DNA of 64,000 nucleotides from Corynebacterium ulcerans (GTDB lineage Bacteria; Actinomycetota; Actinomycetes; Mycobacteriales; Mycobacteriaceae). Under the pieces are notes generated by a model, which did no database searches, was not told the origin of the DNA, and was given only the letters and a program-made list of their open reading frames with translations. This document shows, piece by piece, positions 10,205-18,290 of this stretch (position 1 is the stretch's first letter; every line of letters begins with the position of its first letter). The translations under genes were made by a program, and so were the position numbers. The stretch is taken from NCBI RefSeq assembly GCF_900187135.1, contig NZ_LT906443.1, positions 930,001 through 994,000 on the forward strand, given 5' to 3'.

Positions 10205-10588
10205 TCAACGAGCAATACCGCCGTCATCATCAACCAACTTCACAAATGGCGGGTGGCTAAACTCCCATTGCTCCACTACCTGAGACAAAACAGCCATCTC
10301 TGAGTCAGGCCAGAAGGTTGCCAACTCAGCACAATCCGGGTTTTCCCCAGCCAACTCGCAGGAAATCAATTCTTCAGCATAGCTCCGGAATCCCGTAGCA
10401 CCCGGCTCTGAGATCCATGCCCACACCAGGTCCGCAGCATCCACAAAAACAGTCGTTCTTTTATCCGGTCGGTCTTGTTCTCCCACTTTTGCCAAATCTG
10501 AACGATAGGCTTCAAACTCACGTATCCAGCGCAATGCTTCACCAGAGACAAGCAGTCTGGTTAGCTTTTCGACGCCCTCCCGCGACAT
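10205..10588 (-). CDS. hypothetical protein, 127 aa
   Basis: Unrecognised acidic cytoplasmic protein starting MSREGVEKLTRLLVSGEALRWI. The start is chosen at ATG 10588 because AAGGTGAG precedes it at good spacing; an upstream in-frame start at 10675 would add 29 unlikely residues. No signal peptide, membrane segment or known motif is visible. It lies in the same direction as the PPOX-family gene, about 90 bp upstream of it, and may be co-transcribed. No function proposed. Confidence 0.6.
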   Translation of the reverse strand: MSREGVEKLTRLLVSGEALRWIREFEAYRSDLAKVGEQDRPDKRTTVFVDAADLVWAWISEPGATGFRSYAEELISCELAGENPDCAELATFWPDSEMAVLSQVVEQWEFSHPPFVKLVDDDGGIAR

Positions 10589-10682
10589 ATTTTTCTCACC
10601 TTGCATGCAGTGATTGTCGCATACCTGCGAGAAAGGCAAGCCTCTTGGAAACCGTAATACTTTCACAATGCACACTAATAAA

Positions 10683-10722
10683 TTGAAGGTGTCAACGAGT
10701 TTTCGCTCATTGACACCTTCAA
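10683..10722 (-). terminator. terminator of the surface-protein gene
   Basis: A 17-bp stem with one mismatch (10683-10699 with 10706-10722, core GAAGGTGTCAA/TTGACACCTTC) starts 20 bp beyond the stop of the gene at 10743. Confidence 0.8.
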
Positions 10723-10742
10723 CCGTTATTCCTTAGCTGTGG

Positions 10743-12518
10743 TTATTCCGTATTCCTACGCCGAAGAATAGCAATACCCAAGGCCAGCATAATTAGACCG
10801 ATTACGATCGGAGCCAGTACAGATGCGCCTGTTTTTGCAAGCACTTTGCCTGACTTGGCACCTTTTTCAGCCGGCTTTTGAGTAGGCTGCGCTCCGTCTG
10901 GCGTTGGTACAACTGGAGTCGGCACAACCGGTGTTGGTACCACTGGTGTCGGTACAACCGGAATGGGCACGATTGGAATTGGTACAAATGGTGTGTCCTC
11001 ACTCGGCGGAATCACCGGAACACACGCATCATTATTCCCCGGACCATCAGAATCCCCCTCCATCTGAACCCGGTTCACCAAACCACCAGACGACTGACCA
11101 CCAGAAGACTCACACGTACCCACCGACGACCAATCAACACGACCAGCATCAGCCACCCGATACGACACCACCACGTCATACGTACGCGACGCCCCCGCAT
11201 CCAACGACTGACCCTTAATCACATACGGCGCATCCAACACCTGACCATCAACAGACACACCCTGCACCGCAAAACCCTCACGAGCCGCAGGCACATCCGT
11301 CACATCCGGATGCACACCAGCAACGCGACCATCATTCGTCACCGTCACCTTGTACTTCACATCAAACGAAGCCTCACCACGCACCTGCTCAGGAGTCAAC
11401 ACCACCCGACCAGCATCCGTCGACTTCTCCACACGGAACTTCTTGGTCAGTTCCACGGGCGCAGAAGCTGTTGCTTCGTCAGAAGAATAGATAGGTGGAA
11501 ATGCCGATTCAATACCAACGTTATAGTGAATGTAGCTTTCCCCATAACTACATGTGGTGTCACGAATCGTCTGAGTCACTCTGACCTTGTATCCATCACG
11601 GATCCAAGTATCGCCTGTATTAGTGCTCTGATCGAAATTGTAATTCAAGGACTGTTTCCACTGGTTGTATGGGCTAACACCAGCATTTGTTTCTGGGTAA
11701 ACCGGCTGGCTGTAGTCCTGTGAATTGAATCGGTAGTGCGCGAACCTTGCAGTCACATCAGCACCAGTTTCATCGAAAACTTGAATCTGAGGCCCGTTAG
11801 GATCAAGCTCTTGATTCCAGCCATCCGATCCCAGCTTGAGGTGCATCAACCACGCCCCATAGCCATCGCCTAGGTAGGTGTTTTCCTGGACTGCCCGATA
11901 GGTACAGTTTCCGAGTGGCGTGATAGTAGGATTCGTCGAGCGCCAGTTCAGCACGGGATCAATGTTCACCGTGGTTTTCACCTTTGCGGTAATCTCTTTT
12001 ACCGAAATGTCGGTTGAGGTCGAGCCTACGAGCGAAGCTTTATACGAAGGGTTTGCACCGAAGTCAGTACCTCCGGCGTTGAACGTGAGAACCCAGGTAC
12101 CATTGACTAGTTTCGGCTCTTCAGCAAATGTTCGACGTACCCCGTCCGACCATGTGAAATCAGTTGCTTGAGGGGCCGCTTTAAGCGGAGCATGCTCACT
12201 CGGAGTAAATTCCACCTGCGCATACAAAACATTGCTCTGTCCCGGAGCATTTGTTGTATTAGGCTTTGGCGCTTTAGCTTGCCCCGTGATCGTGTAGGTC
12301 ACATCCCCACCCGGCACTACCGGGTTAGGAGCAATATCTATCCCGGATTTCACGTCGGCAGGTGGACCATTTGGCTGCTCATGATTGGGAGCAAAAGTCC
12401 CGGGAACATATGCAGATGAATATGGAACTACTGTGAGGGCAGCAATTAAAGTCCAGATTACGGCAACTATTGCTACCGGACTTAGCCTCCGAGGTTGAGG
12501 GTACCGTATGACTGACAT
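10743..12518 (-). CDS. sortase-anchored cell-wall surface protein (LAKTG)
   Basis: A 591-residue exported protein. Residues 1-36 form a signal peptide ending near YSSA. The C-terminus has a complete sorting signal: LAKTG at about 560-564, a hydrophobic helix, and the charged tail RRRNTE. LAxTG in place of LPxTG is a known corynebacterial variant. Before it is a cell-wall-spanning stretch of VVPTP/PIVPIP repeats (about 515-540). The segment about 360-490 (FDVKYKVTVTNDGRVAG...) looks like a beta-sandwich repeat of the DUF11/invasin-like kind. Probably an adhesin or wall component; ligand unknown. It is monocistronic with a terminator, and no sortase or pilin gene is nearby. Confidence 0.85.
   Translation of the reverse strand: MSVIRYPQPRRLSPVAIVAVIWTLIAALTVVPYSSAYVPGTFAPNHEQPNGPPADVKSGIDIAPNPVVPGGDVTYTITGQAKAPKPNTTNAPGQSNVLYAQVEFTPSEHAPLKAAPQATDFTWSDGVRRTFAEEPKLVNGTWVLTFNAGGTDFGANPSYKASLVGSTSTDISVKEITAKVKTTVNIDPVLNWRSTNPTITPLGNCTYRAVQENTYLGDGYGAWLMHLKLGSDGWNQELDPNGPQIQVFDETGADVTARFAHYRFNSQDYSQPVYPETNAGVSPYNQWKQSLNYNFDQSTNTGDTWIRDGYKVRVTQTIRDTTCSYGESYIHYNVGIESAFPPIYSSDEATASAPVELTKKFRVEKSTDAGRVVLTPEQVRGEASFDVKYKVTVTNDGRVAGVHPDVTDVPAAREGFAVQGVSVDGQVLDAPYVIKGQSLDAGASRTYDVVVSYRVADAGRVDWSSVGTCESSGGQSSGGLVNRVQMEGDSDGPGNNDACVPVIPPSEDTPFVPIPIVPIPVVPTPVVPTPVVPTPVVPTPDGAQPTQKPAEKGAKSGKVLAKTGASVLAPIVIGLIMLALGIAILRRRNTE
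10895..10985 (-). repeat. short tandem repeats encoding VVPTP units
   Basis: Imperfect 15-bp tandem repeats inside the surface-protein gene encode successive VVPTP or IVPIP pentads, the proline-rich wall-spanning stalk. Copy number is the kind of feature that varies between strains. Confidence 0.65.
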
Positions 12519-13828
12519 GGATCTCCTTTAAAGACTCGTCTTGAAAAATCACCAATCAGGCGCAGGATCCAGCTCACTCTATTAAGCCTTACTGTGGCGA
12601 ACCCCCCTCTGTCCGCGACACTTGAACGATCCAATTCGACCAGCACTTCACCCGCACTTAAGTTCGAGCAAAGTTCCCCCGCGATGCTAGCAAAACTATT
12701 TATCTATTTCTGAACTTAAGAAAAGCCAATATATTACGTCGAGCACTGCGTTCCCGTTCCCCTCAACCAAAACATCATCATAAGGAAAACGTTAGAAGGC
12801 ATTTCCCGAACATTCTGAGGCCTGCCTTACCATTCAAGCATTAATGAAAAATTCATTCGAAAACAACTGAAAAATAACTTACTACAACCTAAGCAATTCC
12901 CGCATGCAACATCGAAGGGTTCTTAGCTCTACATACCCCCACATGAGCATAGTGAAGTTCATCCCAAATCCCCCTCGCACCTAGTCCACAGCCCATAAAA
13001 AGACGGCAGAACCAGCCACTAGCTTCGGTATTGCCATCCCCCCTTATCTAAACAGAAATCCGGCATACTCCCACACGTTTTGCCAAGTTCTCCAGCAACA
13101 CCCAGCAGACACCATGAAGGAATAATCTTCAGATAGTACCGGCAGGCCGCTAGCCACATTCCCGATCGGCCAGCAAACAAGTCTTGAGCACACATCTAGT
13201 TGACGCAGCAATTTCCAACAAAAGAACTTCTTATTACCAAAGACCACATAGACACCGCACCCTCTACAGCCAAACCCCGAAGCCCTAGTGAACCAATCGC
13301 TTCAACATGCCCGACACAATCCGTCCGGCAAAGATGTCGCACTACATACCGTCAAAGCCACCTACCGACAACACCGCAGGAATCACATAAGAGCATCAGC
13401 GCGTTCCACATCGAGATGCAACAAGCAAATTATCGCCACACACCCACGAGAAGGACAGCCCCCGGAAGGTGTGCAGTGGTTTCACATTTTTAATCCCGTT
13501 TTCACGTGAAACATCTCCAGAAACAAAGCACATAGCAAACACTTTAACAATAAGAAGTTTCACCCATATAAACCCCAAAGCAATACGTCACGCCTTTAAG
13601 TTAAAAACCAAAAATAATTAAATCCAATCTTTCTCACCCCACACAATTCCCCCTAAGTGCATGTCTACCAGCAGATAAAGGATTAAATTTTCCCAATGTG
13701 GACAAATACAGTCACATGATTAAGCTTAATCTTTGTTAAAGACATATCAACAATAATCATAGGAAACTCTTTGCAGGGGACATGAACCCCAACCACCCCA
13801 TCATCCCACCACTTGGTGAAAGGAAACC
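12519..13828. other. 1.3 kb region without a convincing gene
   Basis: AT-rich sequence between two divergent envelope genes. Open frames here are short, overlap on both strands and lack ribosome sites. It contains the promoter region of the LAKTG protein on the left, ACTTAAG-type short palindromes near 12658 and 12710, and the 14-bp palindrome at 13718 near the right edge. It could hold a decayed gene or a small RNA, but I cannot support either. Confidence 0.5.
13718..13731. promoter_or_regulatory. perfect 14-bp palindrome upstream of a secreted-protein gene
   Basis: GATTAAGCTTAATC, about 97 bp upstream of the start of the gene at 13829. Possible operator; no regulator recognised. Confidence 0.35.
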
Positions 13829-14491
13829 ATGAAGTTCACTGCCTCACCTAAAACCAGCACCAAACGAACCACAATCGCGTTAACCTGCGCACTTGCCACC
13901 ACAGCATCCGCTCTCGTTGTTCCGCCTGCGGCAAACGCAGCAAACGCAACAACCAGCAGGTTCGAGGGAGAGTACTGCTCTGGCATTGAACAGTCATTGG
14001 TATCCGTAACGCCTTCCTGGTCCAGCTTTAAAAAACCACAGGCGGGTGACACTCTTACCTATCAGTTATCGGTCACAAATGTCTCATTTAAAGATGGAAC
14101 TGTACGCCTAGGAGTTACAGCCGGCGCCCATCCAAATATTGACGGGGAATACAACGATAAAGGAGAACTGTTTTTCAAGGGACCAGATCAATCAGAACCT
14201 GAGCTCATCAAGCCAGGTGAAACTGCCACAGGCACTTACCTCTATACGCTCACTGATAGTGATATAGAACAGCAAAGCGTTAGCAAAAAATTCGATATCC
14301 CATTCACAGAGGAAACCGCACTCACACCTAGCTGTCGCGGAATAATCGAACATACGCAAAACCTTAATTCCCCTCTCCCTTCCCTTCGCACCTACGCACC
14401 GTGGATAGCAGGTGCACTTGCCATCATCGGCGCAGCTGCCGGAGCTATCTGGTTCTTCTTCAAAGATCAACTGCCCCAACTATTCCGATAG
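13829..14491 (+). CDS. secreted membrane-anchored protein, paralogue 1
   Basis: A 220-residue protein of unknown function. It has an N-terminal signal peptide (about 1-37, ending PAANA or NAANA), an extracellular domain with two to three cysteines and TYQLSVTN-like beta strands, and a C-terminal transmembrane helix (WIAGALAIIGAAAGAIWFFF) with a short tail KDQLPQLFR. There is no LPxTG, so it is held by the helix. AAAGGAA precedes the ATG. The next gene is a paralogue sharing almost the same signal peptide and anchor but with a different middle. A hairpin terminator follows. Confidence 0.75.
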   Translation: MKFTASPKTSTKRTTIALTCALATTASALVVPPAANAANATTSRFEGEYCSGIEQSLVSVTPSWSSFKKPQAGDTLTYQLSVTNVSFKDGTVRLGVTAGAHPNIDGEYNDKGELFFKGPDQSEPELIKPGETATGTYLYTLTDSDIEQQSVSKKFDIPFTEETALTPSCRGIIEHTQNLNSPLPSLRTYAPWIAGALAIIGAAAGAIWFFFKDQLPQLFR

Positions 14492-14505
14492 TGCAGCACC
14501 CCCTA

Positions 14506-14539
14506 CGCCCTAGCTGAAAATCTCCAGCTAGGGCGGGTT
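14506..14539 (+). terminator. terminator between the two paralogues
   Basis: An 11-bp stem CGCCCTAGCTG/CAGCTAGGGCG (14506-14516 with 14525-14535) followed by GGTTTT, 15 bp after the stop of the first paralogue. Confidence 0.8.
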
Positions 14540-14603
14540 TTGCCGTTTATCGCCTCGGCACACAAAATCCAACAACGCATCCCCCTCCCCACGAAAGGAA
14601 AAC

Positions 14604-15245
14604 ATGAAGTTCACCGTCCCACCCAAAACCAGCACCAAACGAGCAGCAATCGCGCTAACCTGCGTACTTGCTACCACAGCATCGACGTTGGTCGCTACAC
14701 CAGTAGCAGGTGCAACAAGCAGAGTCGAAGGACAGTGCGATGAAGTCAACCATGTGCTACTGCCGGTAGAAACATCCTGGGGCTTCGCTAAGCACGCGGA
14801 GGTAGGTGACACCATCGGCTACGTAATGACGATTACCAACACCTTCTTTGAGGAAGGAAAGACCAAAATCGGAGTTGCAGTCCACGAGCATCCCACGATT
14901 GACGATGTCCCGGACACGATGAAGAAAATTGACATAAAGCCAATAACCAATAATGGAAACGGAAAGTACCTAAACCAAAACGATTTCGCATCGATTCGCT
15001 ACACATACACAGTGACCGAAGAGGATATTCAAAAACAAGAAGTCACTAAAAAGCTTGCTTTCCCGATTAGCAAGGGAGATGCTAGCGAAACGATCTGTAC
15101 CGTTCACTTCGAACACACACAAAGCCTCAAATCCCCCTTCCGCACCTACGCACCGTGGGTAGCAGGTGCACTTGCCATCATCGGCGCAGCTGCCGGAGCT
15201 ATCTGGTTCTTCTTCAAGGACCAGCTACCGCAACTCTTCCGCTAA
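14604..15245 (+). CDS. secreted membrane-anchored protein, paralogue 2
   Basis: 213 residues. The signal peptide region (MKFTVPPKTSTKR...) and the last 34 residues (RTYAPWVAGALAIIGAAAG...QLFR) are nearly identical to paralogue 1, whereas the central 130 residues have diverged strongly, keeping a GDT-x-x-Y-x-x-x-x-TN pattern and the SLKSP/NLNSP spacing before the anchor. AAAGGAAAAC precedes the ATG. Probably arose by tandem duplication followed by diversification of the exposed part. Function unknown. A weak ACCCC/GGGGT hairpin with a T-run (15283-15310) may terminate it. Confidence 0.75.
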   Translation: MKFTVPPKTSTKRAAIALTCVLATTASTLVATPVAGATSRVEGQCDEVNHVLLPVETSWGFAKHAEVGDTIGYVMTITNTFFEEGKTKIGVAVHEHPTIDDVPDTMKKIDIKPITNNGNGKYLNQNDFASIRYTYTVTEEDIQKQEVTKKLAFPISKGDASETICTVHFEHTQSLKSPFRTYAPWVAGALAIIGAAAGAIWFFFKDQLPQLFR

Positions 15246-15338
15246 CCGTCGTTAGCTCATACAGTCGCTCTATCCAGGCTCAACCCCTGGGTGGGGTGAC
15301 TTCTTTTTATATTCAGCCTACAAACAGACCCAACAGGG

Positions 15339-15390
15339 TTGCCACGTCCATCCTCAAACCTTAGTATCTAAGCATGCGTGAAGATACTAA
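15339..15390 (+). promoter_or_regulatory. arsR leaderless promoter with operator over the start codon
   Basis: The -35 TTGCCA (15339-15344), a 17-bp spacer and the -10 TAGTAT (15362-15367) place transcription start at the A of ATG 15374. A perfect 9-bp inverted repeat, TTAGTATCT (15361-15369) and AGATACTAA (15382-15390), covers the -10, the transcription start and the first codons. This is a typical ArsR/SmtB-type operator for autorepression. Confidence 0.7.
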
Positions 15391-15772
15391 GAAATGTACA
15401 TTCAACCCAGAGAGCCAATACGCCAACTTCGCCGCCGAGGTGTTCACTCTGCTCTCGGATGCCACACGCGTGCGCATCATCCTGGCTTTGCGCGACACGG
15501 AAAAATCCGTCAATGAGCTCGCAGAAGAAATCAGCAAATCCCCCACGACTACCTCGCAGCATCTAGCAAAACTGCGCTGGGGAAAGATCGTCGAGGCTCG
15601 CCAAGATGGCAATCGAGTCTTTTATCGGCTTATCGACGATCACGCCCGCGAGCTCGTCACGCACGCCGTGTTCCACGCCCAGCAACATGTGGCGGGCACT
15701 GCGCCCACTCATCATCGGAATGCTGATGGTTCCATTACCACTGATGCTGAAACTCCTGGTGCTACGCAGTGA
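15374..15772 (+). CDS. ArsR/SmtB-family metal-sensing repressor
   Basis: A 132-residue winged-helix repressor. The core SDATRVRIILALRDTEKSVNELAEEISKSPTTTSQHLAKLR is the HTH, followed by the wing ARQDGNRVFYRL. The last helix (HARELVTHAVFHAQQHV) and the tail (THHRNAD) are histidine-rich, similar to alpha-5-site sensors such as NmtR or SmtB for Ni/Co or Zn. The metal is not deducible. There is no cysteine pair in the DNA-recognition helix of the ArsR or CadC type. Its stop overlaps the GTG of the ATPase gene (GTGA), so the two are co-translated and this protein most likely controls its own operon. Confidence 0.9.
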   Translation: MREDTKKCTFNPESQYANFAAEVFTLLSDATRVRIILALRDTEKSVNELAEEISKSPTTTSQHLAKLRWGKIVEARQDGNRVFYRLIDDHARELVTHAVFHAQQHVAGTAPTHHRNADGSITTDAETPGATQ

Positions 15773-17610
15773 GCACCTCATCAACAGATATGCGTAGCTT
15801 GTGGCAACGCATCGACCGCGAAGACCTCGCGCGCACCTTATTCGTAGCACTCTGCGCCGTCGCCCTCGCTCTGGGATTGACGTGGCCGTGGCCGACGATG
15901 CCGGCCATCGCGGTTCTTGGCTTGGTGGTGGGCTGCTGGCCAATCGCGCTCGAAGCCTTTGAGGACTTGCGTCACAGGAAGATGAGCATGGAGCTGTCCA
16001 TGTTCATCGCAATTGTCGCCTCCGCAGCCATCGGTGAGTGGATAACCTCTTTGGTGATCACCGCTTTCGCCCTGGCCGCAGAGATATTAGAAGATCTTTC
16101 GCTGGATCGCGGTCGCGAGGCCTTGACTGACCTAATGACGTTCCTCCCCGAGACAGTGCAAGTCCGACGCGACCATGAGACCACCCTGGTGCCCTTGCAT
16201 GAGGTTGTCGCGGGAGACACCGTCATCGTCTCTCCGGGTGGACGCATACCGGTTGATGGGATCGTCATTTCCGGCGAATCAAGCGCCGACCAATCGCGCA
16301 TTACTGGAGAACCCCTGCCCGTGGATATTACGGTTGGCGATAACGTGTTTGCCGGATCAATCAACCAGGTCGGCGTGGTCGAAATTCGTGCGCAACGAGT
16401 CGGCACAGAGTCCTCCTACGGACGAATCATCGCGGCAGTGGAACAAGCACAATCCACAGAACCACCGGCACAGCGTCTTGCCGATAAACTCGCAGCATGG
16501 CTGGTGTATCTCGCCTTGTCCAGCGCCGTGATCACCTACCTGATTACACACGATCTCAAGGCCACAATTGCCGTGGTTGTTGTCGCTGGCGCTTGCGGAA
16601 TCGCGGCTGGCACACCGCTCGCAGTTTTAGCGGCCATCGCCCGAATCGCCAGAAATGGAGCGTTTATCAAGGACGGCGCCCATCTTGAAGCGCTTTCTAG
16701 CGTGGATACGATTGTGTTCGATAAAACAGGAACGCTTACTACCGGTGCCCCCACGGTCGTGGAGGTCGTGCCGTCGACAAGCATTGACCGTGAAGAACTG
16801 CTCACGCTGGCAGGAACCGCCGAATCTTATTCTGAGCATCCACTGGGGCGAGCTGTCGTCGCATATGTTCGCGCGCAGGGACTTCCTATCGGCCAGGCTG
16901 AAGATTTTGTTTATCAACCAGGGCAGGGCGTGACGGTCACAATCGCAGGTAAAACGGTGCGCGCAGGCAACCGTTCCCTGGTATCAGGTGCGCCGGATAC
17001 GGTTGATGCCCACGGTACCGCTACTGCCGTCCACATCAGCATCGACGGACACTATGCAGGCACGATTCTCTTAGCTGATGCCATCCGTGATTCCGCACAA
17101 TCCGCCATTGCGGGCCTGAAGAAACTCGGACTGCGAACCATGATGCTCACCGGTGACCAGGAGACCGCGGCACGGGCCGTCGCAGCCGAGCTAGGTATCG
17201 ACGAAGTCCACGCAGGGTTGCTCCCCGACGACAAACTCGCCATTATCGACGCACAACGCACCGCCGGACGCACGATTGCAATGATCGGCGACGGAGTCAA
17301 CGACGCACCAGCTCTAGCGCATGCCACCGTGGGGATCGCCATGGGCTCAGGCACAGATATCGCTCAAGAAAGCTCAGACGTAGTCCTTATCAGCTCTGAT
17401 CTCAACGACCTTGCGCACACTGTCCGCGTGGCCAAACGTGCCCGAAAAATCATCATGTTCAACTTCATCGGCACCATTGCCATCGACGTCCTTGGCATGA
17501 TCCTTGCCGCGTATGGGCTGCTCTCCCCCGTGTTTGCGGCGTTCATCCATGTAGGTTCCGAAACCGCTTTTATCCTCAACTCCGCTCGGCTCATCCCGCG
17601 GCGGCGCTAG
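15769..17610 (+). CDS. heavy-metal P1B-type ATPase
   Basis: A 613-residue ATP-driven metal transporter of the inner membrane. Visible are the actuator motif TGEP (179-182), phosphorylation motif DKTGT (Asp318), HP motif in SEHPLG, the GDGVNDAPAL hinge and about six to eight hydrophobic segments. There is no N-terminal HMA metal-binding domain. The transmembrane motif that is normally CPC, CPH or SPC is replaced by GAC (274-276, in AGACGIAAGTPLA), so the proline is missing and the metal cannot be assigned from standard rules. The GTG start overlaps the regulator's stop. Likely exports a divalent cation sensed by the upstream repressor. Confidence 0.9.
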   Translation: MSTSSTDMRSLWQRIDREDLARTLFVALCAVALALGLTWPWPTMPAIAVLGLVVGCWPIALEAFEDLRHRKMSMELSMFIAIVASAAIGEWITSLVITAFALAAEILEDLSLDRGREALTDLMTFLPETVQVRRDHETTLVPLHEVVAGDTVIVSPGGRIPVDGIVISGESSADQSRITGEPLPVDITVGDNVFAGSINQVGVVEIRAQRVGTESSYGRIIAAVEQAQSTEPPAQRLADKLAAWLVYLALSSAVITYLITHDLKATIAVVVVAGACGIAAGTPLAVLAAIARIARNGAFIKDGAHLEALSSVDTIVFDKTGTLTTGAPTVVEVVPSTSIDREELLTLAGTAESYSEHPLGRAVVAYVRAQGLPIGQAEDFVYQPGQGVTVTIAGKTVRAGNRSLVSGAPDTVDAHGTATAVHISIDGHYAGTILLADAIRDSAQSAIAGLKKLGLRTMMLTGDQETAARAVAAELGIDEVHAGLLPDDKLAIIDAQRTAGRTIAMIGDGVNDAPALAHATVGIAMGSGTDIAQESSDVVLISSDLNDLAHTVRVAKRARKIIMFNFIGTIAIDVLGMILAAYGLLSPVFAAFIHVGSETAFILNSARLIPRRR

Positions 17611-17731
17611 GGTGCTACAGGCCAGGCGCCTGTGGTTGGATGACGGTGAAGTGTGGCAAGCCGTGCAACATGCGCGGCTACTTGCGGTTAGCGAAAGAAA
17701 GTCTCGCTTCCACACGGCTTAGCGTGTGCGT

Positions 17732-17971
17732 TTACTTGTTTCTCTTGATTAGGTGTTCGTACATTTCTTCCGCTTGTGCTTCCGTGATTTTCCGGAACAT
17801 TTCCGCTGCTTGAATCTTGATCAGTAGATCGTCCAGGAAGGGAACGTTCTCGGTCACTGGAATCTTTCTGCGGTCGATTTCCGGCCCCTTCGGTTCGTTG
17901 TCGAGTGCGCGTTTCACGTCGTCCATCGTCGCTTCCCCCGCTACGAACTGGTCGATGATGTTCTTTTCCAT
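17732..17971 (-). CDS. small hypothetical protein, 79 aa
   Basis: Unrecognised charged, helical-looking protein (MEKNIIDQFVAGEATMDDVKRALDNEP...). AAAAGGGAAA precedes the ATG, though at long spacing. No signal or membrane segment. It is convergent with the P-type ATPase gene. A 17-bp palindrome lies 17 bp upstream of the start, suggesting regulation of its own. It may mark the left edge of the accessory block. Confidence 0.55.
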   Translation of the reverse strand: MEKNIIDQFVAGEATMDDVKRALDNEPKGPEIDRRKIPVTENVPFLDDLLIKIQAAEMFRKITEAQAEEMYEHLIKRNK

Positions 17972-18290
17972 TAGTGGTTTCCCTTTTCAATCAGACTGTC
18001 TGATTAGCGCTTATCATTCGTTTCTCCCTATAACGCTACCCATCGCCACGGTTTGATTCAGCTGCTTTTCCCAGATAGGGATACCTTCGTCCCTTAGCAC
18101 AAAACCAAACTTGAACAGTCCAGATATAACGAAACACCACCATTTAGAGACTGAACGAATTGTACGTTGTTGTCTTCTATCCCACTTTAGAGACAACGGC
18201 CGGCGTGTATACAGAACGCTGGCAGAACAGACGCTCTTGGATACTTAGTACCCCCAGCACACGCCTACGGATAGCCCAATCCGTCAGCGC
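17972..18290. other. intergenic region left of the accessory two-gene module
   Basis: Holds the palindrome at 17989-18005 and, at its right end, a hairpin (GGATAGCC 18269-18276 with GGCTATCC 18294-18301) that overlaps the stop codon of the next gene and may end its transcript, although no U-run follows. No gene seen. Confidence 0.45.
17989..18005. promoter_or_regulatory. palindromic operator candidate
   Basis: AATCAGACTGTCTGATT: perfect 8-bp arms about a central T, 17 bp upstream of the 79-residue gene at 17971. Binding there would block its ribosome site or promoter. Regulator unknown. Confidence 0.5.

Noticed and set aside
10188..10206. DtxR-like sequence GTAGGTTAACCTCAACGAG
   Set aside because: About 13 of 19 matches, but not clearly placed at a promoter; too weak alone.
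13044..13247. 67-residue minus-strand frame in the gene-free stretch
   Set aside because: Cys/Trp-rich composition and no ribosome site; looks like chance.
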